A stretch of 64,000 nt of DNA, taken from assembly GCA_937926175.1 (NCBI GenBank), contig CALANV010000058.1:62001-126000 (forward strand), given 5' to 3'. This document shows positions 1-7,343 of the stretch, in pieces (positions within the stretch are counted from its first letter, which is position 1; each line of letters opens with the position of its first letter). The notes below the pieces were generated by a model. The model was given only the letters and a program-made list of their open reading frames with translations, made no database searches and was not told the DNA's origin. The position numbers and the translations under genes were made by a program. This DNA comes from an uncultured Rhodospirillales bacterium. GTDB taxonomy: Bacteria; Pseudomonadota; Alphaproteobacteria; CACIAM-22H2.

Positions 1-605
1 GCGAGCGGATCGGCGTCGCCCGACAGGCGGATCTCCTGTTCGCCGATCCGGCCGCGCCCGTCGATGACGACGCGCCCGCCGCCGCGCTCATCCGCCGCGA
101 CGGTATCGATGCCGACCCCAAGATCGATCTTGGCGGCGGGATCGCGATAGATGACCTGTGCTTCGTTGATGACGACCTGCCGTACGGGGAAGGTGGGGGC
201 AGTGTCGGTGGGCGGCTGCTGCTGACGGAATTGCCAGTTGCTGCGGCTTTCGGCGTCCTTCTCGGCGAGAAGCAGCGGCCGGTCGAGCGCGAGCCGGTGA
301 ACGTCGATGTGGCCGGTGAGAAGCGCGGTCAAGTCGAGCACAACCTCGACGCGCGGTATCTCGACCATGTTGGGCGCGCTGCCCGTTTCGATGTTCGCGA
401 CCGTGAGGTCGGTGGCGACGATACGCGGGCGCGGCGTGAGATCGATGTCGAGACCGCCGATGCGCACGGCGCGGCCGAGGCGCTCGCCGGCCTGTCGCTC
501 GGCGATCTGCCGGGGCAGATCCGATTTCAGGAACGCGACGCCGGCCAGTATCAGGACGGCGAGAACGGCGCCGACGATCGCGACGATCCGCGCAAGACGT
601 GACAT
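1..605 (-). CDS. AsmA family protein, N-terminal part (cut by window edge)
   Basis: The minus strand is open from an ATG at 605 to the edge of the window, giving the first 201 residues of a longer protein. It begins with a short basic stretch and one hydrophobic segment (about residues 5-24), followed by beta-rich sequence starting with SDLPRQIAERQAGERLGR and RVRIGGLDIDLTPRP-like text. That layout, an N-terminal anchor followed by repeated beta strands facing the periplasm, is typical of AsmA/YhdP-like proteins, which are linked to outer-membrane lipid transport and homeostasis. The family call rests on this N-terminus only, because the C-terminal part lies outside the window. Confidence 0.72.
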   Translation of the reverse strand, partial: MSRLARIVAIVGAVLAVLILAGVAFLKSDLPRQIAERQAGERLGRAVRIGGLDIDLTPRPRIVATDLTVANIETGSAPNMVEIPRVEVVLDLTALLTGHIDVHRLALDRPLLLAEKDAESRSNWQFRQQQPPTDTAPTFPVRQVVINEAQVIYRDPAAKIDLGVGIDTVAADERGGGRVVIDGRGRIGEQEIRLSGDADPL

Positions 606-931
606 GCCGTCGTAACGCGTCCCGTCGCGGCCACGTTCCGGCGATACGCGGTCATCACCGGGCGGTTCCGTCCGGACGTTCGGTGCCGGTCAGGTTAACG
701 ATGACGGCAAGCCCGGCTCCGGGACACGGCTGTGGCGACCGGTTGAGCGCCGACGCGAGCGTCAGCGCGAGCGTCAGTACGCGAGTTCGCCCGCACGCGC
801 CCTGCCAAGATGGTTGTCATCGTAGCGGTACGGACGCATGTTTGCCCTTGCGTTCGGTCCGGGCCGGTTCCGTTGGGCGCGCCATGAAGCGGTCCGGTCG
901 ACGCACGACGACGCTCATGTAAGTCTCAGCG
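606..931. other. Intergenic region between AsmA-like gene and rlmJ
   Basis: The two flanking genes diverge here, so both promoters should lie in this 326-base gap. I see no convincing reading frame, strong consensus promoter or terminator. Short open frames on the plus strand are arginine-rich and overlap each other. Confidence 0.5.
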
Positions 932-1771
932 ATGAACTACCGGCACGCCTTTCACGTCGGCAACTTTGCCGACGTCATGAAGCACGCGACGCTGACGCTC
1001 GTGCTCGAACACCTGAAGATGAAGGAAGCGCCGTTCTGCATGCTCGACACGCATGCCGGCGCCGGCCGCTATGACCTGTGGGCGGAGCCTGCGCAGAAGA
1101 CCGGCGAGTATCGCGAAGGCATCATGAAGGTGCTGGGTTCACCGGCGTCGCCTTGGCTTGCGCCCTATCTCGCCGTCGTGCGCGCGTTGAACAAAGGAAG
1201 CGCCGAGATCCGCTGGTATCCCGGCTCGCCGATCCTCGCGTTGTCGTTGATGCGCCGTCGGGACCGGCTGGTTCTGTGCGAGCTGCATCCCGAGGATGCG
1301 CGCACGCTCGAACAGCATGTCGCGCGCGACCGGCGCGCGCGCGTATATCACGCCGACGGTTACATCGCGCTGAAGGCGTTGCTGCCGCCCAAGGAGCGGC
1401 GCGGGGTCGTCCTGATCGATCCGCCGTTCGAGGTGACGGACGAGTTTGCACGAATCATGCGCGGGCTCGGCCACGCGTATCGCCGCTGGGCGACCGGCAT
1501 CTACCTGGTCTGGTACCCGATCAAGCATCGGGCGCCGGTGCGGGCGTTTCACGATGCGCTGACCGCCTCCGGCATCCGCCGCATCCTGGTCGCCGAACTT
1601 CTGCTACGGCCCGACACCGATCCCGAGCAGCTCAACGGCTCGGGCATGATCGTGATCAATCCGCCATGGCGGCTCGACGAGGCGCTTGCGGAGCTGCTGC
1701 CGGACCTGCTGCGGCGCTTCGATGTGACGCAGGACGGGAGCACGCGCATCGAGATGATCGTGCCCGAATGA
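932..1771 (+). CDS. rlmJ: 23S rRNA (adenine(2030)-N6)-methyltransferase RlmJ
   Basis: This 279-residue protein matches RlmJ, which uses S-adenosylmethionine to methylate N6 of adenine 2030 in 23S rRNA; E. coli RlmJ is about the same length. The start MNYRHAFHVGNFADVMKH is the family's diagnostic opening. The SAM-binding loop LDTHAGAGRY is at residues 38-47, and the catalytic amino-methyltransferase motif DPPF at 163-166. It appears to be a single-gene unit, convergent with the cold-shock gene downstream. The ATG at 932 is preferred because the conserved N-terminus begins exactly there, although no strong ribosome-binding site precedes it. Confidence 0.93.
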   Translation: MNYRHAFHVGNFADVMKHATLTLVLEHLKMKEAPFCMLDTHAGAGRYDLWAEPAQKTGEYREGIMKVLGSPASPWLAPYLAVVRALNKGSAEIRWYPGSPILALSLMRRRDRLVLCELHPEDARTLEQHVARDRRARVYHADGYIALKALLPPKERRGVVLIDPPFEVTDEFARIMRGLGHAYRRWATGIYLVWYPIKHRAPVRAFHDALTASGIRRILVAELLLRPDTDPEQLNGSGMIVINPPWRLDEALAELLPDLLRRFDVTQDGSTRIEMIVPE

Positions 1772-1866
1772 ACGCAGCACCCCCGTTGCGAAACCGCATG
1801 CAAAGAGAGGATGCGTTCGCGCGTGACGAGCACCAGTCGCGGCGCGCGGCCTATGCCGCGCGGTGT

Positions 1867-2409
1867 TCAGGCGACGGGCGCGCTCTGTACCGGCGCGTTG
1901 CCGGTCACCTCGACCGCCACCGCCTCCGGTCCCTTGCGGGCCTGCACCACCTTCATGCGCACCGTCTGACCCGGGGTGAGTGAACTCAGTCCGGCATTGC
2001 GCAGGACGGTAATGTGCAGGAAGACGTCCTTGCCGCCGGCGTTGGGTGAGATGAATCCATAGCCCTTGAGGGCGCTGAACCACTTCACCACGCCGTCCAT
2101 TTCCTCGGCGTTCTCGATCGGAAGCGGCGGCGCACCCGCCGGTCCCGTCGGCCGCGGCCGCGCCGGCCGCGGCTGCGCGCCGGCATCGACCTGAAGAACG
2201 CGGAGCACCTGCCGGCCTTTCGGGCTCTGCCCGATTTCGACCAGCATGCCGGCCCCTTCACCGACGGAGTCATACCCCGCCTGCCTCAGTGCCGACAGAT
2301 GCAGGAAGGCTTCCGGTGAACCGTCGACGGGTGTAACGAAACCGAATCCTTTCGCTGCGTTGAACCATTTAACCGTGGCACGTATCGCGCCGTCCCCAGA
2401 CGCTTGCAT
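1867..2409 (-). CDS. Double cold-shock-domain protein
   Basis: The 180-residue protein carries two cold-shock domains, about residues 8-72 and 107-172, joined by a Pro/Ala/Arg-rich linker. Each has an RNP1-like motif (KGFGFV and KGYGFI) and an RNP2-like motif (AFLHLS and VFLHIT). Such proteins bind single-stranded RNA or DNA and act as RNA chaperones in cold or stationary phase; the two-domain form is common in Alphaproteobacteria. A good ribosome-binding site (AGGGGA) lies six bases before the ATG at 2409. The gene is divergent from pgk, and the 238-base gap between them holds a perfect TGTTCCGGAACA palindrome. Which of the species' several Csp paralogues this is cannot be decided. Confidence 0.9.
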   Translation of the reverse strand: MQASGDGAIRATVKWFNAAKGFGFVTPVDGSPEAFLHLSALRQAGYDSVGEGAGMLVEIGQSPKGRQVLRVLQVDAGAQPRPARPRPTGPAGAPPLPIENAEEMDGVVKWFSALKGYGFISPNAGGKDVFLHITVLRNAGLSSLTPGQTVRMKVVQARKGPEAVAVEVTGNAPVQSAPVA

Positions 2410-2461
2410 ATCGATCCCCTAAGTCCTCCTCACCTGTTCCGAGGTTTTCATCGCCAGTTAT

Positions 2462-2473
2462 TGTTCCGGAACA
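2462..2473. promoter_or_regulatory. Perfect 12-bp palindrome in the csp-pgk divergent gap
   Basis: TGTTCCGGAACA is fully self-complementary and sits 53 bases upstream of the cold-shock gene start and about 175 bases upstream of pgk. A second TGTTCC half site occurs at 2435-2440. The position suits an operator for a dimeric regulator, but an RNA hairpin in the csp leader is equally possible. Confidence 0.35.
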
Positions 2474-2647
2474 GTAAAGCTAACCCTATCATTCTCGTCC
2501 CCGAGCGACAAATCCTGTTTTTAATGACCTGGACAGGCACGGCCAGGCCGGTTTTCCTCCCAAATCCCGTCTTTTGACGCATTGCAACGTCGGAATTTCT
2601 GTGCTCCAAGGAGGCATCCGCCGAGTTTTTCATCAACTTTGTAAGCA

Positions 2648-3850
2648 ATGCCGATGACTAGTTTTGCGACCCTCGACGAATTGCAGGTGACCGGCAAGCG
2701 CGTGCTGGTCCGTGCCGATCTCAACGTGCCCATGCAGGACGGCCAGGTAACCGATGCGACCCGGATCGAACGCGTCGCCCCGACCATTGCCGAGCTGCGG
2801 CAGAAGGGCGCCAGGGTCATCGTGCTGTCGCATTTCGGTCGTCCCAAGGGAAAACCCGATCCGTCGATGTCGCTGCGTCCGCTCGTACCGGCGTTGAGCC
2901 GCGCGCTCGGTGGCGTGCCGGTCAGTTTTGCCGAGGATTGCATCGGTCCGGCAGCGGCGGCGGTCGTCGACAAACTCAATGACGGTGACGTGGCGCTGCT
3001 CGAGAACGTGCGCTTTCATGCCGGCGAGGAAAAAAACGATGCCGCGTTTGCGCAGCAGCTCGCGCAGCTCGGCGATATCTACGTCAATGACGCATTCTCG
3101 GCCGCGCATCGCGCGCATGCCTCGACCGAGGCGATCGCGCGCCTCTTGCCCAGCGCGGCGGGACGGTTGATGCAGGCCGAGCTCGAGGCGCTGTCGAAGG
3201 CGCTCGAGCAGCCGGCCCGGCCCGTCGCCGCAATCGTCGGCGGCGCAAAGGTTTCGACGAAGCTCGACCTGCTCGGCAATCTGATCGGCAAGGTCGACAT
3301 TCTGGTCATCGGCGGCGGCATGGCGAACACGTTTCTGTTCGCGAACGGCGTCGACATCGGCAAATCGCTGTGCGAGCGCGATCTGGCCGACACGGCGCGC
3401 CGCATCATGGCCGATGCGTCAGCCGCAGGACGCCGCATCGTTCTGCCGGTGGATGCCGTGGTCGCGCCGGCGCTGACCAGCGGTGCCGCAGCCGAGACGG
3501 TACCGATCGGGCGCGTTCCCGCCGACATGATGATCCTCGACATCGGCCCGCGTTCGATCGAGGAGACGATCCAGACCATTTCGTCCTGCCGGACGCTGGT
3601 CTGGAACGGTCCGGTGGGCGCATTCGAGCATCCGCCCTTCGACCAAGGGACTAATGCTTTGGCACAGGCGGTCGCGCGGCTGACCAAGGAAGACAAGCTG
3701 CTGTCGGTTGCAGGCGGCGGCGACACCGTGGCCGCTCTTGCCCATGCCGGCGTGGAGAAGGACTTGTCGTATGTCTCGACGGCCGGCGGCGCGTTCCTCG
3801 AGTGGCTCGAGGGCAAGGAACTGCCGGGCGTCGCGGCGCTGATGCGCTGA
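2648..3850 (+). CDS. pgk: Phosphoglycerate kinase
   Basis: A 400-residue phosphoglycerate kinase, the glycolytic/gluconeogenic enzyme that interconverts 1,3-bisphosphoglycerate plus ADP with 3-phosphoglycerate plus ATP in the cytosol. Diagnostic segments are the N-terminal substrate-binding signature RVLVRADLNVP (about residues 18-28), SHFGRPKG, the hinge-side GGAKVSTKLDLL, and the C-terminal nucleotide motif GGGDTVAAL. Length matches the family. An in-frame TAA four bases upstream limits the start to ATG 2648 or ATG 2654; neither has a close Shine-Dalgarno, the nearest AAGGAGG being over 30 bases away. Unlike many relatives, it is not next to gap, tkt or fba in this window. Confidence 0.96.
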   Translation: MPMTSFATLDELQVTGKRVLVRADLNVPMQDGQVTDATRIERVAPTIAELRQKGARVIVLSHFGRPKGKPDPSMSLRPLVPALSRALGGVPVSFAEDCIGPAAAAVVDKLNDGDVALLENVRFHAGEEKNDAAFAQQLAQLGDIYVNDAFSAAHRAHASTEAIARLLPSAAGRLMQAELEALSKALEQPARPVAAIVGGAKVSTKLDLLGNLIGKVDILVIGGGMANTFLFANGVDIGKSLCERDLADTARRIMADASAAGRRIVLPVDAVVAPALTSGAAAETVPIGRVPADMMILDIGPRSIEETIQTISSCRTLVWNGPVGAFEHPPFDQGTNALAQAVARLTKEDKLLSVAGGGDTVAALAHAGVEKDLSYVSTAGGAFLEWLEGKELPGVAALMR

Positions 3851-4268
3851 AGACGCCGTTCCATCCACCGAACCGGCGCCGGCCTTGAGTCCGGCCGACG
3901 AGTCAATGCGTCATCCCGTCTGACGCGACCGGCGCCGCGCCCGTTCGCGGGACGGGTGGGACACTTGGGACAGCTCGCACGAACAGGGCCACTCCAAATG
4001 AAAACGCCCGCCGGGTTTCGACCCGGCGGGTGCCGGAACGCATAGGTCGGAAAGTCATGATGGATGCTGCGCTCCAGCGCCATCGTGCGACTTTCCCGCA
4101 AGCCGGATGGAATCTCGTACTACGACGATGCGCAATGCGGAACTGTCCGGACTCGTGCGGTTCCGCAGGTCCTTTTGTCCCGCGACGCGGTCGTGCCGAC
4201 ATTGATCCGTGCCGGGACTCGCGACACACTGGCAACGTATCGCGCATGAAGCTTCTAGTTCGCGGAAG
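3851..4268. other. Intergenic region downstream of pgk, possible minus-strand small RNA
   Basis: No convincing protein is encoded in these 418 bases. The region contains a textbook minus-strand terminator at 4001-4030, yet no minus-strand gene ends nearby. The minus strand between about 4031 and 4230 also contains a stem (CTGCGG/CCGCAC-like pairing around 4150-4170). A small RNA transcribed from the minus strand, or a long 3' tail of the anti-sigma transcript, would explain the orphan terminator. Confidence 0.35.
4001..4030 (-). terminator. Rho-independent terminator, minus strand
   Basis: A perfect 9-bp stem (CCCGCCGGG, loop of six, CCCGGCGGG) at 4007-4030 is followed on the minus strand by GCGTTTT. 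The T tract is on the minus side only, so it ends minus-strand transcription. No minus-strand coding gene lies immediately upstream of it. Confidence 0.8.
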
Positions 4269-4646
4269 ATGGCACGCCGGCTCAAGATCACCGTCGATGG
4301 AATCGCGCTGACCGTGGATATGTTCGACACGCCGACGGCGGATGCGCTGTGGCAGGCGGCACCGTTCGAGGCGCGGGCGCAGACCTGGGGTGACGAGGTC
4401 TATTTCACCACGCCGGTCAGCGTCGCACGCGAAGCATCGGCGCGCGACGTCGTCGCGCGCGGCGAGATCGCCTTCTGGCCGGACGGCGATGCGATCGCGA
4501 TCGGATTCGGGCCGACGCCGATCTCGCGCGGCGACGAGATCCGGCTGGCGAGTCCCTGCAATCTGTGGGGCCGTACGGCGGACGACGTCACCCGCCTCAA
4601 GACCGTCAGGGCCGGGGCGAAGATCCGGGTCGAACGCGTCGAGTGA
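4269..4646 (+). CDS. Cyclophilin-like fold protein (DUF369/Cyclophil_like family)
   Basis: This 125-residue protein matches the small cyclophilin-like family known from Thermotoga TM1367. Diagnostic text is TADALWQAAPFEARAQTW, WGDEVYF, GEIAFWPDG and AIGFGPTPISRGDEI. The fold resembles peptidyl-prolyl isomerases but no enzymatic activity is established for the family, so a function cannot be assigned. The ATG at 4269 fits the conserved N-terminus (RLKITVDG); the frame stays open to an ATG at 4209, and no clear ribosome-binding site decides between them. It is convergent with the anti-sigma gene, with only three bases between the two stops. Confidence 0.82.
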   Translation: MARRLKITVDGIALTVDMFDTPTADALWQAAPFEARAQTWGDEVYFTTPVSVAREASARDVVARGEIAFWPDGDAIAIGFGPTPISRGDEIRLASPCNLWGRTADDVTRLKTVRAGAKIRVERVE

Positions 4647-4649
4647 CGA

Positions 4650-5432
4650 TCACAGGCTGAGCTGGTCGTAGATGGCGCGGGCGAGGCGGAGCAGCTCCTC
4701 GCGCGGAAGATTGGCCGAGAGCGCATAGCCGAAGTGGCGGTCGATCCAGTAGAACACGCTGACCCCGTTGCTCTCGACCTTGAAGTGGAACGCGGTTTCC
4801 TTCTGATCCGCGTCGGCGTTGCGGATGAACAGGGTGACGCGGGTGCCGCTCGCATTCTCGTACATGAACTGGCACGCCGCGCCGCCGTCGGCCGCCGGTA
4901 GCAGGCGCCCCCCCATCAGCCGGTAGCCGAGCGTCTGGAGATGGGGGGCCTTGACCTCGCGCCCCATGCGGTTCGACAGCCAGCGCATGAGGTGCGCCTC
5001 CTCGTCGGCGCCGACCTCGACGGGGTGGCGCACCTCCGCCGCGTAGATGGCATGCGCCATTGCCGCCTGCGCCGTCATCGGCACCGGCACCTGCACGACC
5101 CGTTCGACGATCTGCGGCGCACGAAGGGCCTGGTTCGCGAACCAGCCGCCGACGAAGCTGGCGACAAGGAGGCTCGCGGCGAGGGCGGCGCGCCCCATTG
5201 TCGCCGGCAGGCGCCGGCGCGACGGGTGCAGCATGGCCGGCGGCACCGGCTCGGAGAGGACGTGGTCGTAGCGCCGGTGCAATGCCTCGTTGAGCTGCCG
5301 GTAAAAGGTGACGCGGGCCGCCGCTTCGGGGTTGTCGGCGAGCCACGCCTCGACGTCGGCCCGGCGCACCGCCTCGAGCTCGCCGTCGACGAAGGCGTGA
5401 AGCTCGCCGTCGCTGACGGGCCGGTGAATCAC
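4650..5432 (-). CDS. Membrane anti-sigma factor partner of the adjacent ECF sigma
   Basis: The 260-residue protein starts with an anti-sigma-like domain (VSDGELHAFVDGELE, residues 6-20), has one membrane segment at about 83-100 (ALAASLLVASFVGGWFAN) and a roughly 160-residue C-terminal part expected to be periplasmic. The usual zinc-binding HxxxCxxC is absent, so this is a zinc-free variant. Start is GTG at 5432, giving a GTGA overlap with the upstream sigma gene, which implies translational coupling. It should hold the sigma factor inactive at the membrane until a signal arrives; the signal cannot be read from the sequence. Confidence 0.85.
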   Translation of the reverse strand: MIHRPVSDGELHAFVDGELEAVRRADVEAWLADNPEAAARVTFYRQLNEALHRRYDHVLSEPVPPAMLHPSRRRLPATMGRAALAASLLVASFVGGWFANQALRAPQIVERVVQVPVPMTAQAAMAHAIYAAEVRHPVEVGADEEAHLMRWLSNRMGREVKAPHLQTLGYRLMGGRLLPAADGGAACQFMYENASGTRVTLFIRNADADQKETAFHFKVESNGVSVFYWIDRHFGYALSANLPREELLRLARAIYDQLSL

Positions 5433-5944
5433 TTGACCCTCCGCAGGGTCGGGCTGCCGGCCGCGGCGAGAAGCTGCCGCAACCGCTCGCGGCCGCGGTG
5501 CAGCCGGCTCATGACGGTGCCAATCGGCACGCCAAGGCTCGCGGCCGCCTCCTGGTAGCTCATGCCCTCGAGTCCGACGAGCAGGATCACCTGGCGCTGA
5601 TCAGGCGGCAGCTGCGTGAGCGCGGCGTCGATCGAGGCGACCTCCAGCCCGTCCTCCTGCGCGGGGCGCGTCGGCGCAATCACGCCGGGTGCATCGACCG
5701 GCACCGTCGCCGGCCGCCGCGTCGCGTTACGGACCGCGTTGGCGTGGAGGTTGTGCATGATCGTGAACAGCCAGGTGCGCAAGTTGCTGCCTTCCCGCCA
5801 CAGATGAAACCGGCTCCAGGCCCGCTCGAGGCAGTCCTGGACAAGGTCGTCGGCCAGGACCCGGTCGCCGATGAGCGCGCGCGCATAGCGCCGCAGATGC
5901 GGAATCTGCGCGATGATTGGATGCTCTGGCGGCACGCGGGTCAT
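5429..5944 (-). CDS. ECF-family RNA polymerase sigma factor
   Basis: A 171-residue extracytoplasmic-function sigma factor with region 2 (ADDLVQDCLERAW, about residues 31-43, and the core-binding/-10 segment NLRTWLFTIMHNLHANAVR) and region 4 (MSYQEAAASLGVPIGTVMSR, about 130-150, a helix-turn-helix reading the -35 element). It overlaps its anti-sigma by four bases. The ATG at 5944 gives the full region 2. A 28-base hairpin separates it from the small secreted-protein gene upstream. Target promoters are unknown; autoregulation is usual for such pairs. Confidence 0.92.
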   Translation of the reverse strand: MTRVPPEHPIIAQIPHLRRYARALIGDRVLADDLVQDCLERAWSRFHLWREGSNLRTWLFTIMHNLHANAVRNATRRPATVPVDAPGVIAPTRPAQEDGLEVASIDAALTQLPPDQRQVILLVGLEGMSYQEAAASLGVPIGTVMSRLHRGRERLRQLLAAAGSPTLRRVK

Positions 5945-5960
5945 ACGCCCGGGGGCGCAG

Positions 5961-5988
5961 CCCGACCGGATCCGTGGATCCGGCCGGG
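5961..5988. other. Strong hairpin upstream of the ECF sigma gene
   Basis: CCGGATCC-GT-GGATCCGG at 5966-5983 is perfectly self-complementary and is extended by CCCG/CGGG on the outside with one mismatch. There is no T tract on either side, so it is not a standard terminator. It may attenuate read-through from the secreted-protein gene or act as an operator. Confidence 0.4.
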
Positions 5989-6001
5989 TGCGTGGCTGGC
6001 G

Positions 6002-6247
6002 CTATTGGATCTTCAGGATTTGCTTGGCCTCGCTGAGCTTCTGCATCGACTCGTCGTGCTTACCCGCCTTGTGCAGCTCCTCGCCTTCCTTGCGGAGCTG
6101 CGTCACCTTCTCTTTGTCCGCGGCGGACAATTGCGCGCTGGCCATCGCCTGATCGATCTGGCGCATATTGGCCGGGCACTGGGTCGCAAAGGCTGGGGGC
6201 GCGAGCAGGGCCAGACCGACGGCGGCAAACAGGGTATGTTTGATCAT
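6002..6247 (-). CDS. Small secreted protein of unknown function
   Basis: An 81-residue protein beginning MIKHTLFAAVGLALLAPPAFA, a clear Sec signal peptide with cleavage after AFA near residue 21. The mature 60-residue part is charged and helical (QLSAADKEKVTQLRKEGEELHKAGKHDESMQKLSEAKQ is its core, shown here in pieces: LSAADKEKV, LRKEGEELHKAGKHDES, LSEAKQILKI) and has a single cysteine. The start at 6247 is preferred over the ATG at 6262 because GGGAG lies eight bases before it. Similar short periplasmic proteins occur in Alphaproteobacteria without a known role. Being 57 bases upstream of the ECF gene on the same strand, it could share that transcript. Confidence 0.75.
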   Translation of the reverse strand: MIKHTLFAAVGLALLAPPAFATQCPANMRQIDQAMASAQLSAADKEKVTQLRKEGEELHKAGKHDESMQKLSEAKQILKIQ

Positions 6248-6263
6248 CGTTGCGTCTCCCATT

Positions 6264-6297
6264 CTCGGCCGCCACCCGGTTTCTCGTGGCGGCCGAG
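6264..6297. repeat. 12-bp inverted repeat in the leader of the secreted-protein gene
   Basis: CTCGGCCGCCAC, a ten-base loop and GTGGCGGCCGAG are perfectly complementary. The element lies 17 bases upstream of the minus-strand start at 6247, just before its ribosome-binding site. It has no T tract and could be a 5' stabilising stem or an operator. Confidence 0.55.
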
Positions 6298-6381
6298 CAT
6301 ACTAACACGGACGCATCGGCCTTATTCCGGCCCGTCGGTGTTAACGATCGATTAGGAGAGATCCCGCCAGACTTGCGGCGT

Positions 6382-6696
6382 ATGCAGATTCCGCCCAGCA
6401 CATCGCTGCTTCACGCCCTCTCCCGGCTCGCCGAAACGCAGGCGAACGCCGCGCCGCATCAGGCCGCTGCGCAGCAGCCGGCGGCATCGTCCGCGCCCGC
6501 CCGCCCGGTGACGCCGCCCGAGGCGGCCCGCGCCGCGGCGAAGGCTGCCTTCCAGAACCTGAAGGCATCGTCCGCGGCATCGGCTGCGACCAGCAAACCG
6601 GCGGCCGATCCGTCGGCAGCGCCGAGTGCGGCGCCGAACGCGCCGCCGACGGCCAAGGTCCTGCCGCGCGGCAGCTTCATCAACATGGTCGTCTGA
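6382..6696 (+). CDS. Ala/Pro-rich hypothetical protein
   Basis: A 104-residue protein of low complexity: the middle is almost entirely Ala, Pro and Ser, while the start (MQIPPSTSLLHALSRLAE) and the end (VLPRGSFINMVV) look more constrained. It has no signal peptide or membrane segment. ATG 6382 is preferred because the upstream part of the open frame is not protein-like; TTG 6373, 13 bases after AGGAGAG, is an alternative. I do not recognise a characterised family. It is divergent from the secreted-protein gene and 92 bases upstream of the Nudix gene on the same strand. Confidence 0.55.
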   Translation: MQIPPSTSLLHALSRLAETQANAAPHQAAAQQPAASSAPARPVTPPEAARAAAKAAFQNLKASSAASAATSKPAADPSAAPSAAPNAPPTAKVLPRGSFINMVV

Positions 6697-6788
6697 CCGG
6701 GCGCGTTCGTCCCCGGCGCCGGCGTACGTTCAAACGGGGCATGCCGACCGGCTTGCGGAGGCATCCTGCCTCGCGCCAGATTAATCGC

Positions 6789-7325
6789 ATGACCGCGAAG
6801 CCCGCCGGCCCTTCCGTCCGCGCCGTGCCCGACGGCGACACGCGCGAGCGCCTGATCTGCCCCGACTGCGGGTTCGTTCAGTACGACAATCCGAAGATCG
6901 TCGTCGGTTCCGTCGTGCGCTGGCAGGACAAGGTGCTGCTGTGCCGCCGCAGCATCATGCCGCGCAAGGGATTCTGGACACTTCCGGCCGGTTATCTCGA
7001 ACTCAACGAAAGCGCGATGGACGGGGCACGGCGCGAGGCCTGGGAAGAGGCGCGCGCCCGCATCGTCATCGACGGGCTGCTCGCCGTGTACAACATCCCG
7101 CGCCTCAGCCAAGTGCAGCTCATCTTCCGCGCCCGGCTCGAGACGCCCGATATCGCCGCGGGACCGGAAAGCGAGGAAGTCGGCCTGTTCAGCTGGGACG
7201 AGATACCGTGGGACGACCTGGCGTTTCCGTCGGTCCACTGGGCGCTCAATCACTGGCGCGAGGTCGGCGAGGCGCGCGAGTTCTGCGCCCGCACCAATCC
7301 GCCCGGCGAGACGGGCGGCCACTGA
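6789..7325 (+). CDS. Nudix hydrolase with N-terminal zinc-ribbon remnant
   Basis: The 178-residue protein has a CPDC knuckle near residue 25 followed by FVQYDNPKIVVGSVV and a Nudix box beginning at GYLELNESAMDGARREAWEE (about residues 72-91). In the consensus GX5EX7REUXEEXGU all acidic metal ligands are present, but the Gly near the end of the box is Arg. Nudix enzymes hydrolyse nucleoside diphosphates linked to another group; the substrate is not predictable here. The N-terminal motif resembles the Nudix_N_2 type found in NADH pyrophosphatase-like proteins. ATG 6789 is chosen since residues encoded further upstream look random. Confidence 0.85.
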   Translation: MTAKPAGPSVRAVPDGDTRERLICPDCGFVQYDNPKIVVGSVVRWQDKVLLCRRSIMPRKGFWTLPAGYLELNESAMDGARREAWEEARARIVIDGLLAVYNIPRLSQVQLIFRARLETPDIAAGPESEEVGLFSWDEIPWDDLAFPSVHWALNHWREVGEAREFCARTNPPGETGGH

Positions 7326-7343
7326 GAAATCACGGCGCCGCCG

